This document shows positions 35,511-43,234 of a DNA stretch of 64,000 nucleotides, one piece after another. This DNA comes from JADJOM01 sp046327715. Its GTDB lineage: Bacteria > Gemmatimonadota > Gemmatimonadetes > Gemmatimonadales > GWC2-71-9. The translations under genes and the position numbers were made by a program. Location: positions 186,001 to 250,000 of the forward strand of contig JAXLXY010000002.1 of NCBI GenBank assembly GCA_046327715.1, given 5' to 3'. The notes under the pieces were generated by a model. The model saw nothing but the letters and a program-made list of their open reading frames with translations, made no database searches and was not told the origin of the DNA. Positions within the stretch are counted from its first letter, which is position 1. Every line of letters begins with the position of its first letter.

Positions 35511-36974
35511 TCAGTCGCGCCGGTCCCGGCGCCAGAGGAAGTAAATGGGGACGCCGAGCGCCACGATGAGCAGCCCCGGCCAGGTGTAGAGCGGCTTCTT
35601 GAACAGCAGGATCACCATCAGCGCGGCCACGGCCACCATGTAGAGCGCCGGCCCCACCGGGTAGGCGAATGCCTTGACCGGGCGGGGCAGCTCGGGCCGC
35701 GTGGCCCGCAGGCGGAACAGCGCCAGCACCGTGAAGAAGTAGAACAGCAGCGAGGCGAAGATCACGTAGTCGAGCAGGTTGCCGTAGCTCCCGCTCAGGC
35801 AGAGCACCATGGCCCAGGCCGCCTGGGTCACCAGCCCGAAGACCGGCGTCTTGTACTCGGGGTGCAGCGCGCCCGCCCGCGCAAAGAAGAGCCCGTCCCG
35901 CGCCATCGCGTAGTACACCCGCGGCCCGGCCAGGGTGAGCCCGTTCACGCAGCCGAAGGTCGAGAGCATGATCGCCACGGCCATGAACAGCCCGCCCGTG
36001 GGGCCGAACATCACCTCGGCCGCCGCCACGCCCACCCGGTCCTGTGCGGCGTACTGGATGCCCCGCGCGGTCGCGTCGGCCCCGGCCGGATCGCCGCCGA
36101 AGGGCAGCAGGTGGAGGTAGGCCACGTTGGCCAGCACGTAGATGGTGCACACCAGCGCGGTGCCCACCCCGAGCGCGAGCGGCAGGTTGCGCTTCGGGTC
36201 GCGCACCTCCGCGGCGGCGAAGGTCACGTTGTTCCAGGCGTCGGCGGAGAAGAGGCTCCCCACCATCGCCGCGCCGAAGACCGGAATCAGCGCCAGCGAC
36301 CAGTCGCCCGTCCCCCAGAAGCCCGCGGCATTGCCGGCCCACTCCGCGGAGCCGTGCCGCAGCCCGAGTCCGCAGACGATCAGCACCGCGAACGCCGCCA
36401 CCTTGGCCACGGCGAACACCGTCTGCACCCGGGCGCCGAGGGTCACCCCGAAGACGTTCACCAGGGTCAGCGCCGCCACCACCGCGAGCGCCACCAGCCG
36501 CTGCCAGGAGAGCCCGAGCTCGATGCTGCCCCCCGGCATGGGCAGGTGCCCGAGCGAGAGGAACACGTCCGGTGTCACCCCGGGAAAGAGCACCCCCAGG
36601 AACTTGCCGAACGCCACCGCCACCGCGGCGATGGTGCCGGTCTGGATCACCGCGAAGAGCGTCCACCCGAACAGGAACCCCACCAGCGGCGAGAGGCCGT
36701 CCCGCAGGAAGACATACTGCCCGCCGGCGGTGGGCATCATCGCCGCGAGCTCGGCATAGGCCAGCGCGCCCATCACCGTCATCAGGCCGGTGACCGCCCA
36801 GATCACCAGCAGCCCGCCGGGACCCCAGGCGTTGACCTGGCGGCCGATGTCGGCGGAGACGATGAAGATGCCGGAGCCGATCATCGTCCCCACCACCATG
36901 CTGATGGCGGCGAGCGGACCGATCCCGGAAATGAACGATGGTGAGGCGGAGGGGGATGCCGTCGGAGGGGTCAC
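35511..36974 (-). CDS. APC-superfamily amino acid permease (second copy, different subgroup)
   Basis: 487 residues, about 12 hydrophobic helices. Core APC motif at the start, ISMVVGTMIGSGIFIVSADIG, then AYAELAAMMPTAGGQYVFLRDGLSPLVGFLFGW, and NNVTFAAAEVRDPKRNLPLAL. Closer in pattern to LAT/AdiC-like exchangers than to the CAT-type permease at 32302, so the two are not recent duplicates. Substrate unknown. The ATG overlaps the stop of the small upstream gene by four bases (ATGA), so the pair is translationally coupled. Confidence 0.87.
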   Translation of the reverse strand: MTPPTASPSASPSFISGIGPLAAISMVVGTMIGSGIFIVSADIGRQVNAWGPGGLLVIWAVTGLMTVMGALAYAELAAMMPTAGGQYVFLRDGLSPLVGFLFGWTLFAVIQTGTIAAVAVAFGKFLGVLFPGVTPDVFLSLGHLPMPGGSIELGLSWQRLVALAVVAALTLVNVFGVTLGARVQTVFAVAKVAAFAVLIVCGLGLRHGSAEWAGNAAGFWGTGDWSLALIPVFGAAMVGSLFSADAWNNVTFAAAEVRDPKRNLPLALGVGTALVCTIYVLANVAYLHLLPFGGDPAGADATARGIQYAAQDRVGVAAAEVMFGPTGGLFMAVAIMLSTFGCVNGLTLAGPRVYYAMARDGLFFARAGALHPEYKTPVFGLVTQAAWAMVLCLSGSYGNLLDYVIFASLLFYFFTVLALFRLRATRPELPRPVKAFAYPVGPALYMVAVAALMVILLFKKPLYTWPGLLIVALGVPIYFLWRRDRRD

Positions 36975-37315
36975 GGGCCGTCAGCCTTGGGGGGAGGGGA
37001 AGGAGGTGCCGGGGGCGTGGAGGCGACCTTCACGGCTTCGTCGACCACGGCCTGGCCCGCCGCGGCCAGCCCCTTCATCAGGCGGCCGGCGCTGTCCATG
37101 ACGGACGCCGTCCCGCTGATGGCCTGCACCGGCAGCTTGGCCGCGCGCATGGTGTCCTCGACCGTCTCGGTGATCCGGGCCAGCAGGCCGCTCGGCACGG
37201 CCCGTTCCGCATACTTGCTCTCGAGGAACTCGACGTAATCCAGGATCTGGTAGGCCCGCTCATCGGGCAGCGACTCGAGCCGCCGCAGGATGCGCTGCCG
37301 CAGGAGGTCGTTCAT
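36971..37315 (-). CDS. Small DUF2281-like helical protein
   Basis: 114 residues. N-terminal RILRRLESLPDERAYQILDYVEFLESKY resembles the DUF2281 type of short helical domain; the middle is an Ala/Gly/Met-rich amphipathic helix and the end is Pro-rich (STPPAPPSPPPKADGP). No signal peptide or membrane helix. Coupled to the downstream permease by an ATGA overlap and 19 bases after the SH3-like gene. Function unknown; a role as a small permease-associated protein is only suggested by coupling. Confidence 0.65.
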   Translation of the reverse strand: MNDLLRQRILRRLESLPDERAYQILDYVEFLESKYAERAVPSGLLARITETVEDTMRAAKLPVQAISGTASVMDSAGRLMKGLAAAGQAVVDEAVKVASTPPAPPSPPPKADGP

Positions 37316-37334
37316 GGGGTCCCGCCTTCCGTCC

Positions 37335-38330
37335 TCAGTTGGCCACGCCGGCCATCACCTGGACCAGGTCGAGCACCGGCGTGGGCAGGTACTTGGTGGC
37401 CGCGGCGCGGATGGTGCCCCGGAGGGTCAGTTCCTTGAGGGCGGGCACCGCCTCGAAGCGAGCGACCTGGCTGGACGGCACTACGACGTAGACGAAGCCG
37501 GGTTCCGGCAGGGGGCCCCGGGTGAGCAGGTAGGCCTGGCCCAGGGGGATCTCGGGGCGGAGCTCGTCCGCCTTCTGCACCGCCACGAACTGCACCCGCC
37601 ACTCCACCACCTGCCCCACGTAGCGGGCGGGGTTGGCCCGCACCTCGGCCACGCTCACCCCGCGCAGCACCCCGCTGTCACCGGTCTGCACCAGGCTGTC
37701 CGGCACCCAGACCTCGAGCTGCAGGCGGGTCCACCCCGCCGCCCGGGCGATGACCCGCGCCGGCACGCCGGAGTCCACCGAACCGACCACCGCGCCCCCC
37801 GCGGACACCGCGAGCGGCGCCTTCCGTGCGAGCACCCCGCGGTCCGGGCCGGACGGCGGCGCGGCCGCCGCGGCGGCACTGCCCCCGGCGGCCGGCAGCG
37901 CCTTCTGCTCGATCCACGCGGTGCGCCGGACCCGGGTCCAGGTGCCGCGGGTGTCCACCTTCACGAAGCCGACCCCGCTGGAGAGGCGGGCCACGACGCT
38001 GCCCTCGGGCGTCAGCCGGAGCGATTCCCCGCCCCGGCGGTTGAGCACCGCGTCGAAGCCGTCCCGCTTGAAGGGGCCGAGGGACGCGGTGGGCAGCCAC
38101 CCCTCGAAGGCCACCTCGACGGCGGCACCGGAGGTCCGGCCGGGCCGGACCTCGAGGCCGGCCAGCAGGGTGCCCAGCACGGCCCCCCGCGGCGCCTTGG
38201 TGAACCGGGCGTCGGCGGTGAGGGTCACGGCGGACTGGCCGGCACCGGGGGTGACGACGAGGATCAGGGCGGCCACCAGCAAGGCTGGTAGGCGGCACCC
38301 GCGGGGAGTAGATTCTTGCGCGGCTCGCAC
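37335..38330 (-). CDS. Secreted protein with SH3b-like repeats
   Basis: 331 residues from a GTG start with a signal peptide (CRLPALLVAALILVVTPGAGQ). Two or three beta-rich units of about 65 residues look SH3b-like: LTADARFTKAPRGAVLGTLLAGLEVRPGR..., then SVVARLSSGVGFVKVDTRGTWTRVRRTAWIE, then LAVSAGGAVVGSVDSGVPARVIARAAGWTRLQLEVWVPDSL. The C-terminal 110 residues (VGQVVEWRVQFVAVQKADELR...) resemble no family I know. Probably envelope-located, perhaps peptidoglycan-binding. Divergent from gpmI with only 29 bases between starts, so control regions must overlap the coding ends. Confidence 0.68.
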   Translation of the reverse strand: MRAAQESTPRGCRLPALLVAALILVVTPGAGQSAVTLTADARFTKAPRGAVLGTLLAGLEVRPGRTSGAAVEVAFEGWLPTASLGPFKRDGFDAVLNRRGGESLRLTPEGSVVARLSSGVGFVKVDTRGTWTRVRRTAWIEQKALPAAGGSAAAAAAPPSGPDRGVLARKAPLAVSAGGAVVGSVDSGVPARVIARAAGWTRLQLEVWVPDSLVQTGDSGVLRGVSVAEVRANPARYVGQVVEWRVQFVAVQKADELRPEIPLGQAYLLTRGPLPEPGFVYVVVPSSQVARFEAVPALKELTLRGTIRAAATKYLPTPVLDLVQVMAGVAN

Positions 38331-38359
38331 GCTTTCGATTGTAGAGACGCCGGAGAGTC

Positions 38360-39901
38360 ATGTCAAACACGCGCGGTCCCGTGGCGCTCATCGTGCTGGA
38401 CGGCTGGGGGTATCGCGAGGCCCGTGAGGGCAACGCGATTGAACTCGCCCGGACCCCGGTGTGGCACGGCCTGTGGGCCAGCCAGCCGCGCACCCTGCTC
38501 GAGGCCAGCGGGCTCGCGGTGGGGCTCCCCGAGGGGCAGATGGGGAACTCCGAGGTCGGCCACCTGAACCTGGGTGCCGGCCGGGTCGTCCCCCAGGACC
38601 TGGTGCGGATCTCCCAGAGCATCCAGCGGGGTGACTTCTTCCGGCTCGAGCCGCTCGCCCACCTCTGCGCGGTCCTCAAGCACACCGGCGGCACCCTGCA
38701 CCTGGTCGGCCTGCTCGGGCCCGGCGGCGTGCACGCCATCGACCAGCACCTCCTGGCCTGCCTCGAACTGGGCATGCGGCACGAGGTGCCCCGCATCGCG
38801 GTGCACGGCTTCCTCGACGGCCGCGACACCCTCCCGACCATCGGCGCGCAGGTGGTGCGCCAGCTGACCCAGGACATCGCGCGGATCGCGCCGGGGCGCG
38901 CCCGCATCGCGAGCCTCGTGGGCCGCTACTACGGCATGGACCGCGACCGGCGCTGGGAGCGCACCCGGCTGGCCTACGACGCCATGGTGCGCGGCATCGG
39001 GCTCCCCGCCACCGACCCGGTGGCCGCGGTGGAGGCCGCCCTGGCCCGCGGCGAGACCGACGAGTTCGTCAAGCCGATCGTGCTCACCGAGGCCGGGGCG
39101 CCGGTGGCGCCGCTGCGGGACGGCGACGGCGTGTTCTGCTTCAACTACCGCAGCGACCGGATGCGCCAGATCGTGCGGGCGCTGATGATCCCGGGCTTCG
39201 ACGGGTTCAACGTGGACGACCGCCCGCGGTTGCGCATGGTCACGATGACCCAGTACGACCGCACCTTCCCGGTGCCGCAGGCCTTCCCGCCCTTCAGCAT
39301 GGCCCGCATCGTGGCCGAGGTGCTCGCCGACCAGGGCCGCACCCAGCTGCGGACCGCCGAGACCGAGAAGTACCCGCACGTCACCTACTTCTTCAACGGC
39401 GGGTACGAGCCGCCCTACAAGGGCGAGGAGCGGGCACTGGTGCCGTCGCAGAAGGTGGCCACCTATGACCTCGCCCCCGAGATGAGCGCCGCCGGGATCA
39501 CCGACACACTGGTGACCGCCCTGCGGAAGAAGAGCCACGACTTCCTGCTCTGCAACTTCGCCAACGCCGACATGGTGGGACACACCGGCGTCCTGCCCGC
39601 CGTGCTCCGGGCCGTGGAGACGGTGGACCAGTGCCTGGGCCGGATCCTGGCGGCCGCCGAGGCGTCGGGCACCACCGTGCTGGTCACCGCCGACCACGGC
39701 AACTGCGAGATGATGATCGACCCGGCCACCGGCGGCCCGCACACCGCGCACACCACCAACCCGGTGCCACTGGTGGCGGTCGGGTCCGGCGGGCCGCTGC
39801 GCAGCGGCGGCGCACTCTGCGACGTCGGGCCCACGGTGCTCCGCCTCCTCGGCATCGAGCCGCCGCCCGAGATGACGGGTCGCGACCTCCGCAGCGCGTA
39901 G
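38360..39901 (+). CDS. gpmI: 2,3-bisphosphoglycerate-independent phosphoglycerate mutase
   Basis: Interconverts 3- and 2-phosphoglycerate using two Mn ions; alkaline-phosphatase superfamily. 513 residues: metal Asp14 in LIVLDGWGYR, phospho-Ser64 in MGNSEVGHLNLGAG, the phosphotransferase insert with HGFLDGRDT, RYYGMDRDRRWER and NYRSDRMRQI, and the metal motifs NFANADMVGHTG and TADHGNCEMM. GGAG lies six bases before the ATG. A hairpin (CCCGCGG, three-base loop, CCGCGGG at 39907-39923) follows without a T-run. Free-standing glycolytic gene. Confidence 0.97.
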   Translation: MSNTRGPVALIVLDGWGYREAREGNAIELARTPVWHGLWASQPRTLLEASGLAVGLPEGQMGNSEVGHLNLGAGRVVPQDLVRISQSIQRGDFFRLEPLAHLCAVLKHTGGTLHLVGLLGPGGVHAIDQHLLACLELGMRHEVPRIAVHGFLDGRDTLPTIGAQVVRQLTQDIARIAPGRARIASLVGRYYGMDRDRRWERTRLAYDAMVRGIGLPATDPVAAVEAALARGETDEFVKPIVLTEAGAPVAPLRDGDGVFCFNYRSDRMRQIVRALMIPGFDGFNVDDRPRLRMVTMTQYDRTFPVPQAFPPFSMARIVAEVLADQGRTQLRTAETEKYPHVTYFFNGGYEPPYKGEERALVPSQKVATYDLAPEMSAAGITDTLVTALRKKSHDFLLCNFANADMVGHTGVLPAVLRAVETVDQCLGRILAAAEASGTTVLVTADHGNCEMMIDPATGGPHTAHTTNPVPLVAVGSGGPLRSGGALCDVGPTVLRLLGIEPPPEMTGRDLRSA

Positions 39902-39906
39902 CTCGC

Positions 39907-39923
39907 CCCGCGGGCGCCGCGGG
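39907..39923 (+). terminator. Hairpin after gpmI
   Basis: Seven-base-pair GC stem with three-base loop starting five bases past the stop codon; C-rich rather than T-rich sequence follows. Weak terminator candidate. Confidence 0.3.
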
Positions 39924-39948
39924 CCTCCGTACTTCCCCCCGTCCCCCT

Positions 39949-39954
39949 TACTAT
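39949..39954 (+). promoter_or_regulatory. Putative -10 of leaderless promoter
   Basis: TACTAT six bases before the ATG at 39961, followed by TCCCCC and no ribosome-binding site. Confidence 0.4.
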
Positions 39955-39960
39955 TCCCCC

Positions 39961-40680
39961 ATGCACCGTGCCCTCCGCCTCGCGATCCTCGCGCTCGCGT
40001 TCGCCCCACCCCTCGTCGCCCAGGTCGGGCACGCGCCCACCGCCTCCCCGTACCGGGACATCACCAAGGGCAAGTCGCTGACGCTGCTCTACGGCGACGT
40101 GGGGGGCGACGGCGGCAAGCTCGGCATCGGCCCGCACAACGGCCAGTCGTACGGGCTGCGCTTCGACATCCGGATCGGCACCCCGGTGCACTTCACCGTG
40201 TCGGTGGCCAAGGCGGAGCTGGAACGCTTCGTGGTGAGCGCCGACGACAGCGTGGCCACCCGGAAGCGCGGCCCGGTGGACCAGGGCCTCACCATGATCG
40301 AGGCCGGGTTCCAGCTCAACGTCACCGGCAGGAAGTCGTGGCACCGGCTGGCCCCGTTCCTCGGCGTCACCGGCGGCTACGTGGACGGCGAGGACCTCGC
40401 CCCCGGCGCGGTGGAGGACTCGAGCGGGTACCGCTTCGGCAGCAAGCTCTACCTGGCGCCCGCGGTCGGGGTGCGGGTGTTCCTCTCGAGCAGCCTGCAG
40501 CTCCGGCTCGAGGCTCGGCAGCTCTACTGGAAGCTCGACTACCCGCTGTCGTACACCTCGGAGCCCGCCGCCGAGCCCTCCAGCGACCCGGACAATCCCA
40601 ACGCCGTGCTCCCGGGCGGCAAGCGCGACCAGTGGTCCGGCGCGCGCGAACTGCGGGTCGGGCTCGGCTTCGCGTTCTAG
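39961..40680 (+). CDS. Outer-membrane beta-barrel protein
   Basis: 239 residues with a signal peptide (HRALRLAILALAFAPPLVAQ). The mature part alternates hydrophobic and polar residues in strands (LTLLYGDVGGDG, YGLRFDIRIGTPVHFTVSVAKAELERF, LYLAPAVGVRVFLSSSLQLRLEARQLYWKLDY) and ends ELRVGLGFAF, with the terminal Phe typical of BamA-recognised barrels. Likely an eight-stranded barrel. Ligand unknown. No Shine-Dalgarno precedes the ATG; a -10-like element six bases upstream suggests leaderless translation. The next gene starts three bases after the stop. Confidence 0.78.
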   Translation: MHRALRLAILALAFAPPLVAQVGHAPTASPYRDITKGKSLTLLYGDVGGDGGKLGIGPHNGQSYGLRFDIRIGTPVHFTVSVAKAELERFVVSADDSVATRKRGPVDQGLTMIEAGFQLNVTGRKSWHRLAPFLGVTGGYVDGEDLAPGAVEDSSGYRFGSKLYLAPAVGVRVFLSSSLQLRLEARQLYWKLDYPLSYTSEPAAEPSSDPDNPNAVLPGGKRDQWSGARELRVGLGFAF

Positions 40681-40683
40681 CGC

Positions 40684-41097
40684 ATGGGGCTCACCCTCAC
40701 GCGGGTCCTCGGCTTCCGGGCCACGCACCACTACCGGCTGCGGGGACTGACGGCGGAGGAGAACCGGGCCCGCTTCGGCGTCCTCACCGAGCCCCACCCT
40801 CACGACTACACCTGCGCCGTCACCGTCGGCGGCGCCCCCGACCCGGCCAGCGGGATGCTGCTCGACCTCGCCGCCCTCGACCGGATCCTCGCGGAGGAGG
40901 TCGGCGGCCTCGACGGCCGGGACCTCAATGCCACGATCCCCGCCTTCCGCGACGGCACGGTGCAGCCCGCCTGCGAGGCGCTCGCGGCGTGGCTGTTCGC
41001 GCGGATCGGGCCGCGCCTGCCGGCCGGCACGCGGCTGCGGCGGGTGCGCATCGCGGAGGACCCGACGCTCCACGCCGACTGCACCGCGGACGACTGA
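40684..41097 (+). CDS. 6-pyruvoyl-tetrahydropterin synthase / QueD homologue with altered active site
   Basis: 137 residues of the T-fold PTPS/6-carboxytetrahydropterin synthase family. The zinc site is retained as His15 or His16, His38 and His40 (PHPHDY in place of HGHNY), as are SGMLLDLAALD, the CEALAAWL segment and Glu125 for pterin binding. Two catalytic positions are changed: the usual Cys in FGKC is Leu34 (FGVL), and the His of the LDH..LN motif is Gly78 (LDGRDLN). The enzyme may therefore be inactive for 7-deazaguanine synthesis or do another reaction. No other queuosine or folate gene is nearby. Confidence 0.72.
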   Translation: MGLTLTRVLGFRATHHYRLRGLTAEENRARFGVLTEPHPHDYTCAVTVGGAPDPASGMLLDLAALDRILAEEVGGLDGRDLNATIPAFRDGTVQPACEALAAWLFARIGPRLPAGTRLRRVRIAEDPTLHADCTADD

Positions 41098-41191
41098 CCC
41101 GGCCCTCCGCTGTGCGGCCCCCGGGGACCCGCCGCGTCTCCACCCGGACCGTGACACACCTCCCGCTCGACCCGTGGAAACGCGTGGTGCC

Positions 41192-41611
41192 ATGACCGAT
41201 GCCCGGGCCGCCCTCGGCGCCCTGCTGCGCACCGCCCGTACCATCGCGGTGGTGGGCCTCTCCCCCGACCCGGGCCGCCCGAGCCACGAGGTCGCCGCCG
41301 CCCTGCAGGAGGCCGGCTACCGGATCCTCCCGGTGCGGCCGGGCGGTGGCACCATCCTGGGCGAGCGGGTGTTCGCCACGCTCGCCGACGCCGCGGCCGC
41401 CGCCGGCCCGCTCGACGTCGTCAACATCTTCCGGCGCTCCGCGGCGCTGCCCGCGCTGCTGCCGGAGCTGCTCGCGGTCCGCCCCCGGCTGGTGTGGATG
41501 CAGGTCGGGGTGTCGGACGTCCCCACCCGTGATGCCCTCGAGGCGGCGGGCATCCCCGTGGTCATGAACCGCTGCCTGATGGTCGACCTTCCTTCGCTCC
41601 TGAGCCTCTGA
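41192..41611 (+). CDS. CoA-binding-domain protein (YccU type)
   Basis: 139-residue single Rossmann-like CoA-binding domain: IAVVGLSPDPGRPSHEVAAALQEAGYRILPVRPGG, then VVNIFRRSAALPALLPELLAVRPRLVWMQVGV and a conserved VVMNRCLMVD. The family is widespread and uncharacterised. The start at 41192 is the only Met matching the family N-terminus. Its stop overlaps the next start by one base (TGATG), beginning a run of coupled genes that continues to moeA and beyond. Confidence 0.83.
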   Translation: MTDARAALGALLRTARTIAVVGLSPDPGRPSHEVAAALQEAGYRILPVRPGGGTILGERVFATLADAAAAAGPLDVVNIFRRSAALPALLPELLAVRPRLVWMQVGVSDVPTRDALEAAGIPVVMNRCLMVDLPSLLSL

Positions 41612-42417
41612 TGCGGCGATCGCTCTCCCTGTCCGTGGCCCTCCTGGTGGCCGGCGCGCCCGGCCTCGACGCCCAGGCCACCGCCGACCAGGCCCGGCTG
41701 ATGTTCACCCTCGGCTTCGGGCAGACCTCGGGCGGCGGGACACTGTGGAGCGTGGGGCACCAGCCGTTCATCGTCGGTCCTGGCCTCACCGATACCCTCG
41801 CGATCTCGCGGGCCTTCGGGCGGAGCCTGGCGGTGACCTTTTCGGGCACCTACTTCCCCAACGACAATCTCGGCTTCAATGTGGAGGCGCAGCTGCTGGG
41901 CCTCGCCACCGAGGACGACTGCCGCCTGGTGTCCACGGTCGGCGACACCCTCGGCCCCGACCTGTGCCGGTCCATCAACGGCGGCAGTCGCAATGCCTCG
42001 GCGGTGGGGCTCTCCGGAGGGCTGGTGTACCGCGCCTTCAGCCACCAGCCGCTGCACCCCTTCGTCCGGGCCAGCGCCGGCTTCGTGGTCAGCCAGCAGA
42101 GCTACCTGCGCACCGCGGGCCGGGTGGGCATCGACAGCGACAGCACCGCCGCGGCGGACCTGACCCTCTACGCCGATGACAGCCCGGGGAGCATCCAGCC
42201 CTACTATTCGGTGGGGGGCGGCGTGGTGGCGGTGGTGGGCCGGGGCTACCAGTTCCGGGCCGAGGTGCGCGACAACTGGGTCCGGGTGCCGTCGGTCGCG
42301 GGCCCCACGCCGCGGCAGGGCGTGACGCCGCGGTCGGCGCAGGTCGGCAAGCACTTCCTCACCTTCCTGATCGGGTTCGACATCGTCCTCGAGCGCAAGC
42401 GCGGGCGACGCTACTAG
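41611..42417 (+). CDS. Predicted outer-membrane beta-barrel protein (paralogue A)
   Basis: 268 residues with a signal peptide (RRSLSLSVALLVAGAPGLDAQ). The mature protein is rich in Gly, Thr and aromatic residues in alternating strands, with two Cys pairs of a kind seen also in paralogue B (EDDCRL and PDLCRS), and ends FDIVLERKRGRRY. About 40 percent similar by eye to the next gene, with the same order LTxGxGxxxxSGGGxLWSVGxQP. Function unknown. The start overlaps the CoA-binding gene stop by one base. Confidence 0.72.
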   Translation: MRRSLSLSVALLVAGAPGLDAQATADQARLMFTLGFGQTSGGGTLWSVGHQPFIVGPGLTDTLAISRAFGRSLAVTFSGTYFPNDNLGFNVEAQLLGLATEDDCRLVSTVGDTLGPDLCRSINGGSRNASAVGLSGGLVYRAFSHQPLHPFVRASAGFVVSQQSYLRTAGRVGIDSDSTAAADLTLYADDSPGSIQPYYSVGGGVVAVVGRGYQFRAEVRDNWVRVPSVAGPTPRQGVTPRSAQVGKHFLTFLIGFDIVLERKRGRRY

Positions 42418-42433
42418 ACGCGGGAGTCCCCTC

Positions 42434-43234
42434 ATGCGCCGTGCCGGACTGCTGGCCCTCGCCCTCCTCGGGCCCTGCGCGGCACGTCCCGCCGCCGCCC
42501 AGCGGCAGGCCGACGAGGCCCGGCTGACCATCGGCGTCGGCCTGCTGCACACCAGCGGCGGGGGCCAGCTCTGGTCGGTGGGCCGCCAGCCGGTCCTCGA
42601 TGGTGCCGGCATCGACACCCTCGGGATCTCGCGGCGGCTCACCAGCGGGCTCGGCTTCTCCTTCCACGGCGCGTATTTCCCGAGCAGCTACTACGGCTTC
42701 GCCGGTGAGGCCCTGGTGACCCGGCTGGGGACGGCCGACGACTGCACCCTCCGCTCCTCCGCCGCGACGCTCTACGCCTCCGACCTGTGCGGCTCGCTGC
42801 AGAACAACGAGGCCAGCACCAGCACCGCCTCGCTCTCGGCCGGGGTGATCCTCCGCCCGGGACTTCGGGGCACGATCCAGCCCTTTGCCCGCGCCATGGG
42901 GGGGATCCTCATCGCCCAGAAGAGCTTCGCGGCGACCGACGGCTTCGTGCGGACCCCGGACAGCGTGGTCGCGGTGGCCGCGGTGTACCGCGACGAGGAC
43001 GTGACCACCAGCTCGCCCTACCTCTCCTTCGGGGTGGGGTTCGCGGCGGGGATCGCCCCCGGCTGGCAGACCCGGGTGGAGGTGCGGGATACCTGGGTCC
43101 GGCTGCCGATGATCACGGGCGCCACCAGCCGGCAGGGCGTCGAGCCCACGCTGGGCCGCCGGGGACACCACCTGCTCAGCTTCGTGGTCAGCGTGGACGT
43201 GGTGCTGGAGCGGAAGCGGGGCCGGCGCTACTGA
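42434..43234 (+). CDS. Predicted outer-membrane beta-barrel protein (paralogue B)
   Basis: 266 residues, signal peptide RRAGLLALALLGPCAARPAAAQ, mature barrel-like protein with ADDCTL and SDLCGS matching the Cys pair of paralogue A and an identical decapeptide end VLERKRGRRY. Tandem duplication is clear from shared motifs across the whole length. The stop overlaps the mobA start by one base (TGATG), so the barrel gene and molybdenum-cofactor genes share a transcript. Confidence 0.72.
   Translation: MRRAGLLALALLGPCAARPAAAQRQADEARLTIGVGLLHTSGGGQLWSVGRQPVLDGAGIDTLGISRRLTSGLGFSFHGAYFPSSYYGFAGEALVTRLGTADDCTLRSSAATLYASDLCGSLQNNEASTSTASLSAGVILRPGLRGTIQPFARAMGGILIAQKSFAATDGFVRTPDSVVAVAAVYRDEDVTTSSPYLSFGVGFAAGIAPGWQTRVEVRDTWVRLPMITGATSRQGVEPTLGRRGHHLLSFVVSVDVVLERKRGRRY

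Noticed and set aside
35504..35513. TGACCGGTCA palindrome as a GuaB operator
   Set aside because: Ten-base palindromes are frequent at this base composition and this one overlaps a stop codon; no second copy was seen.
34203..36944. Plus-strand open frame of over 900 codons
   Set aside because: Mirror image of guaB and the permease gene; His/Arg/Gly-rich noise.
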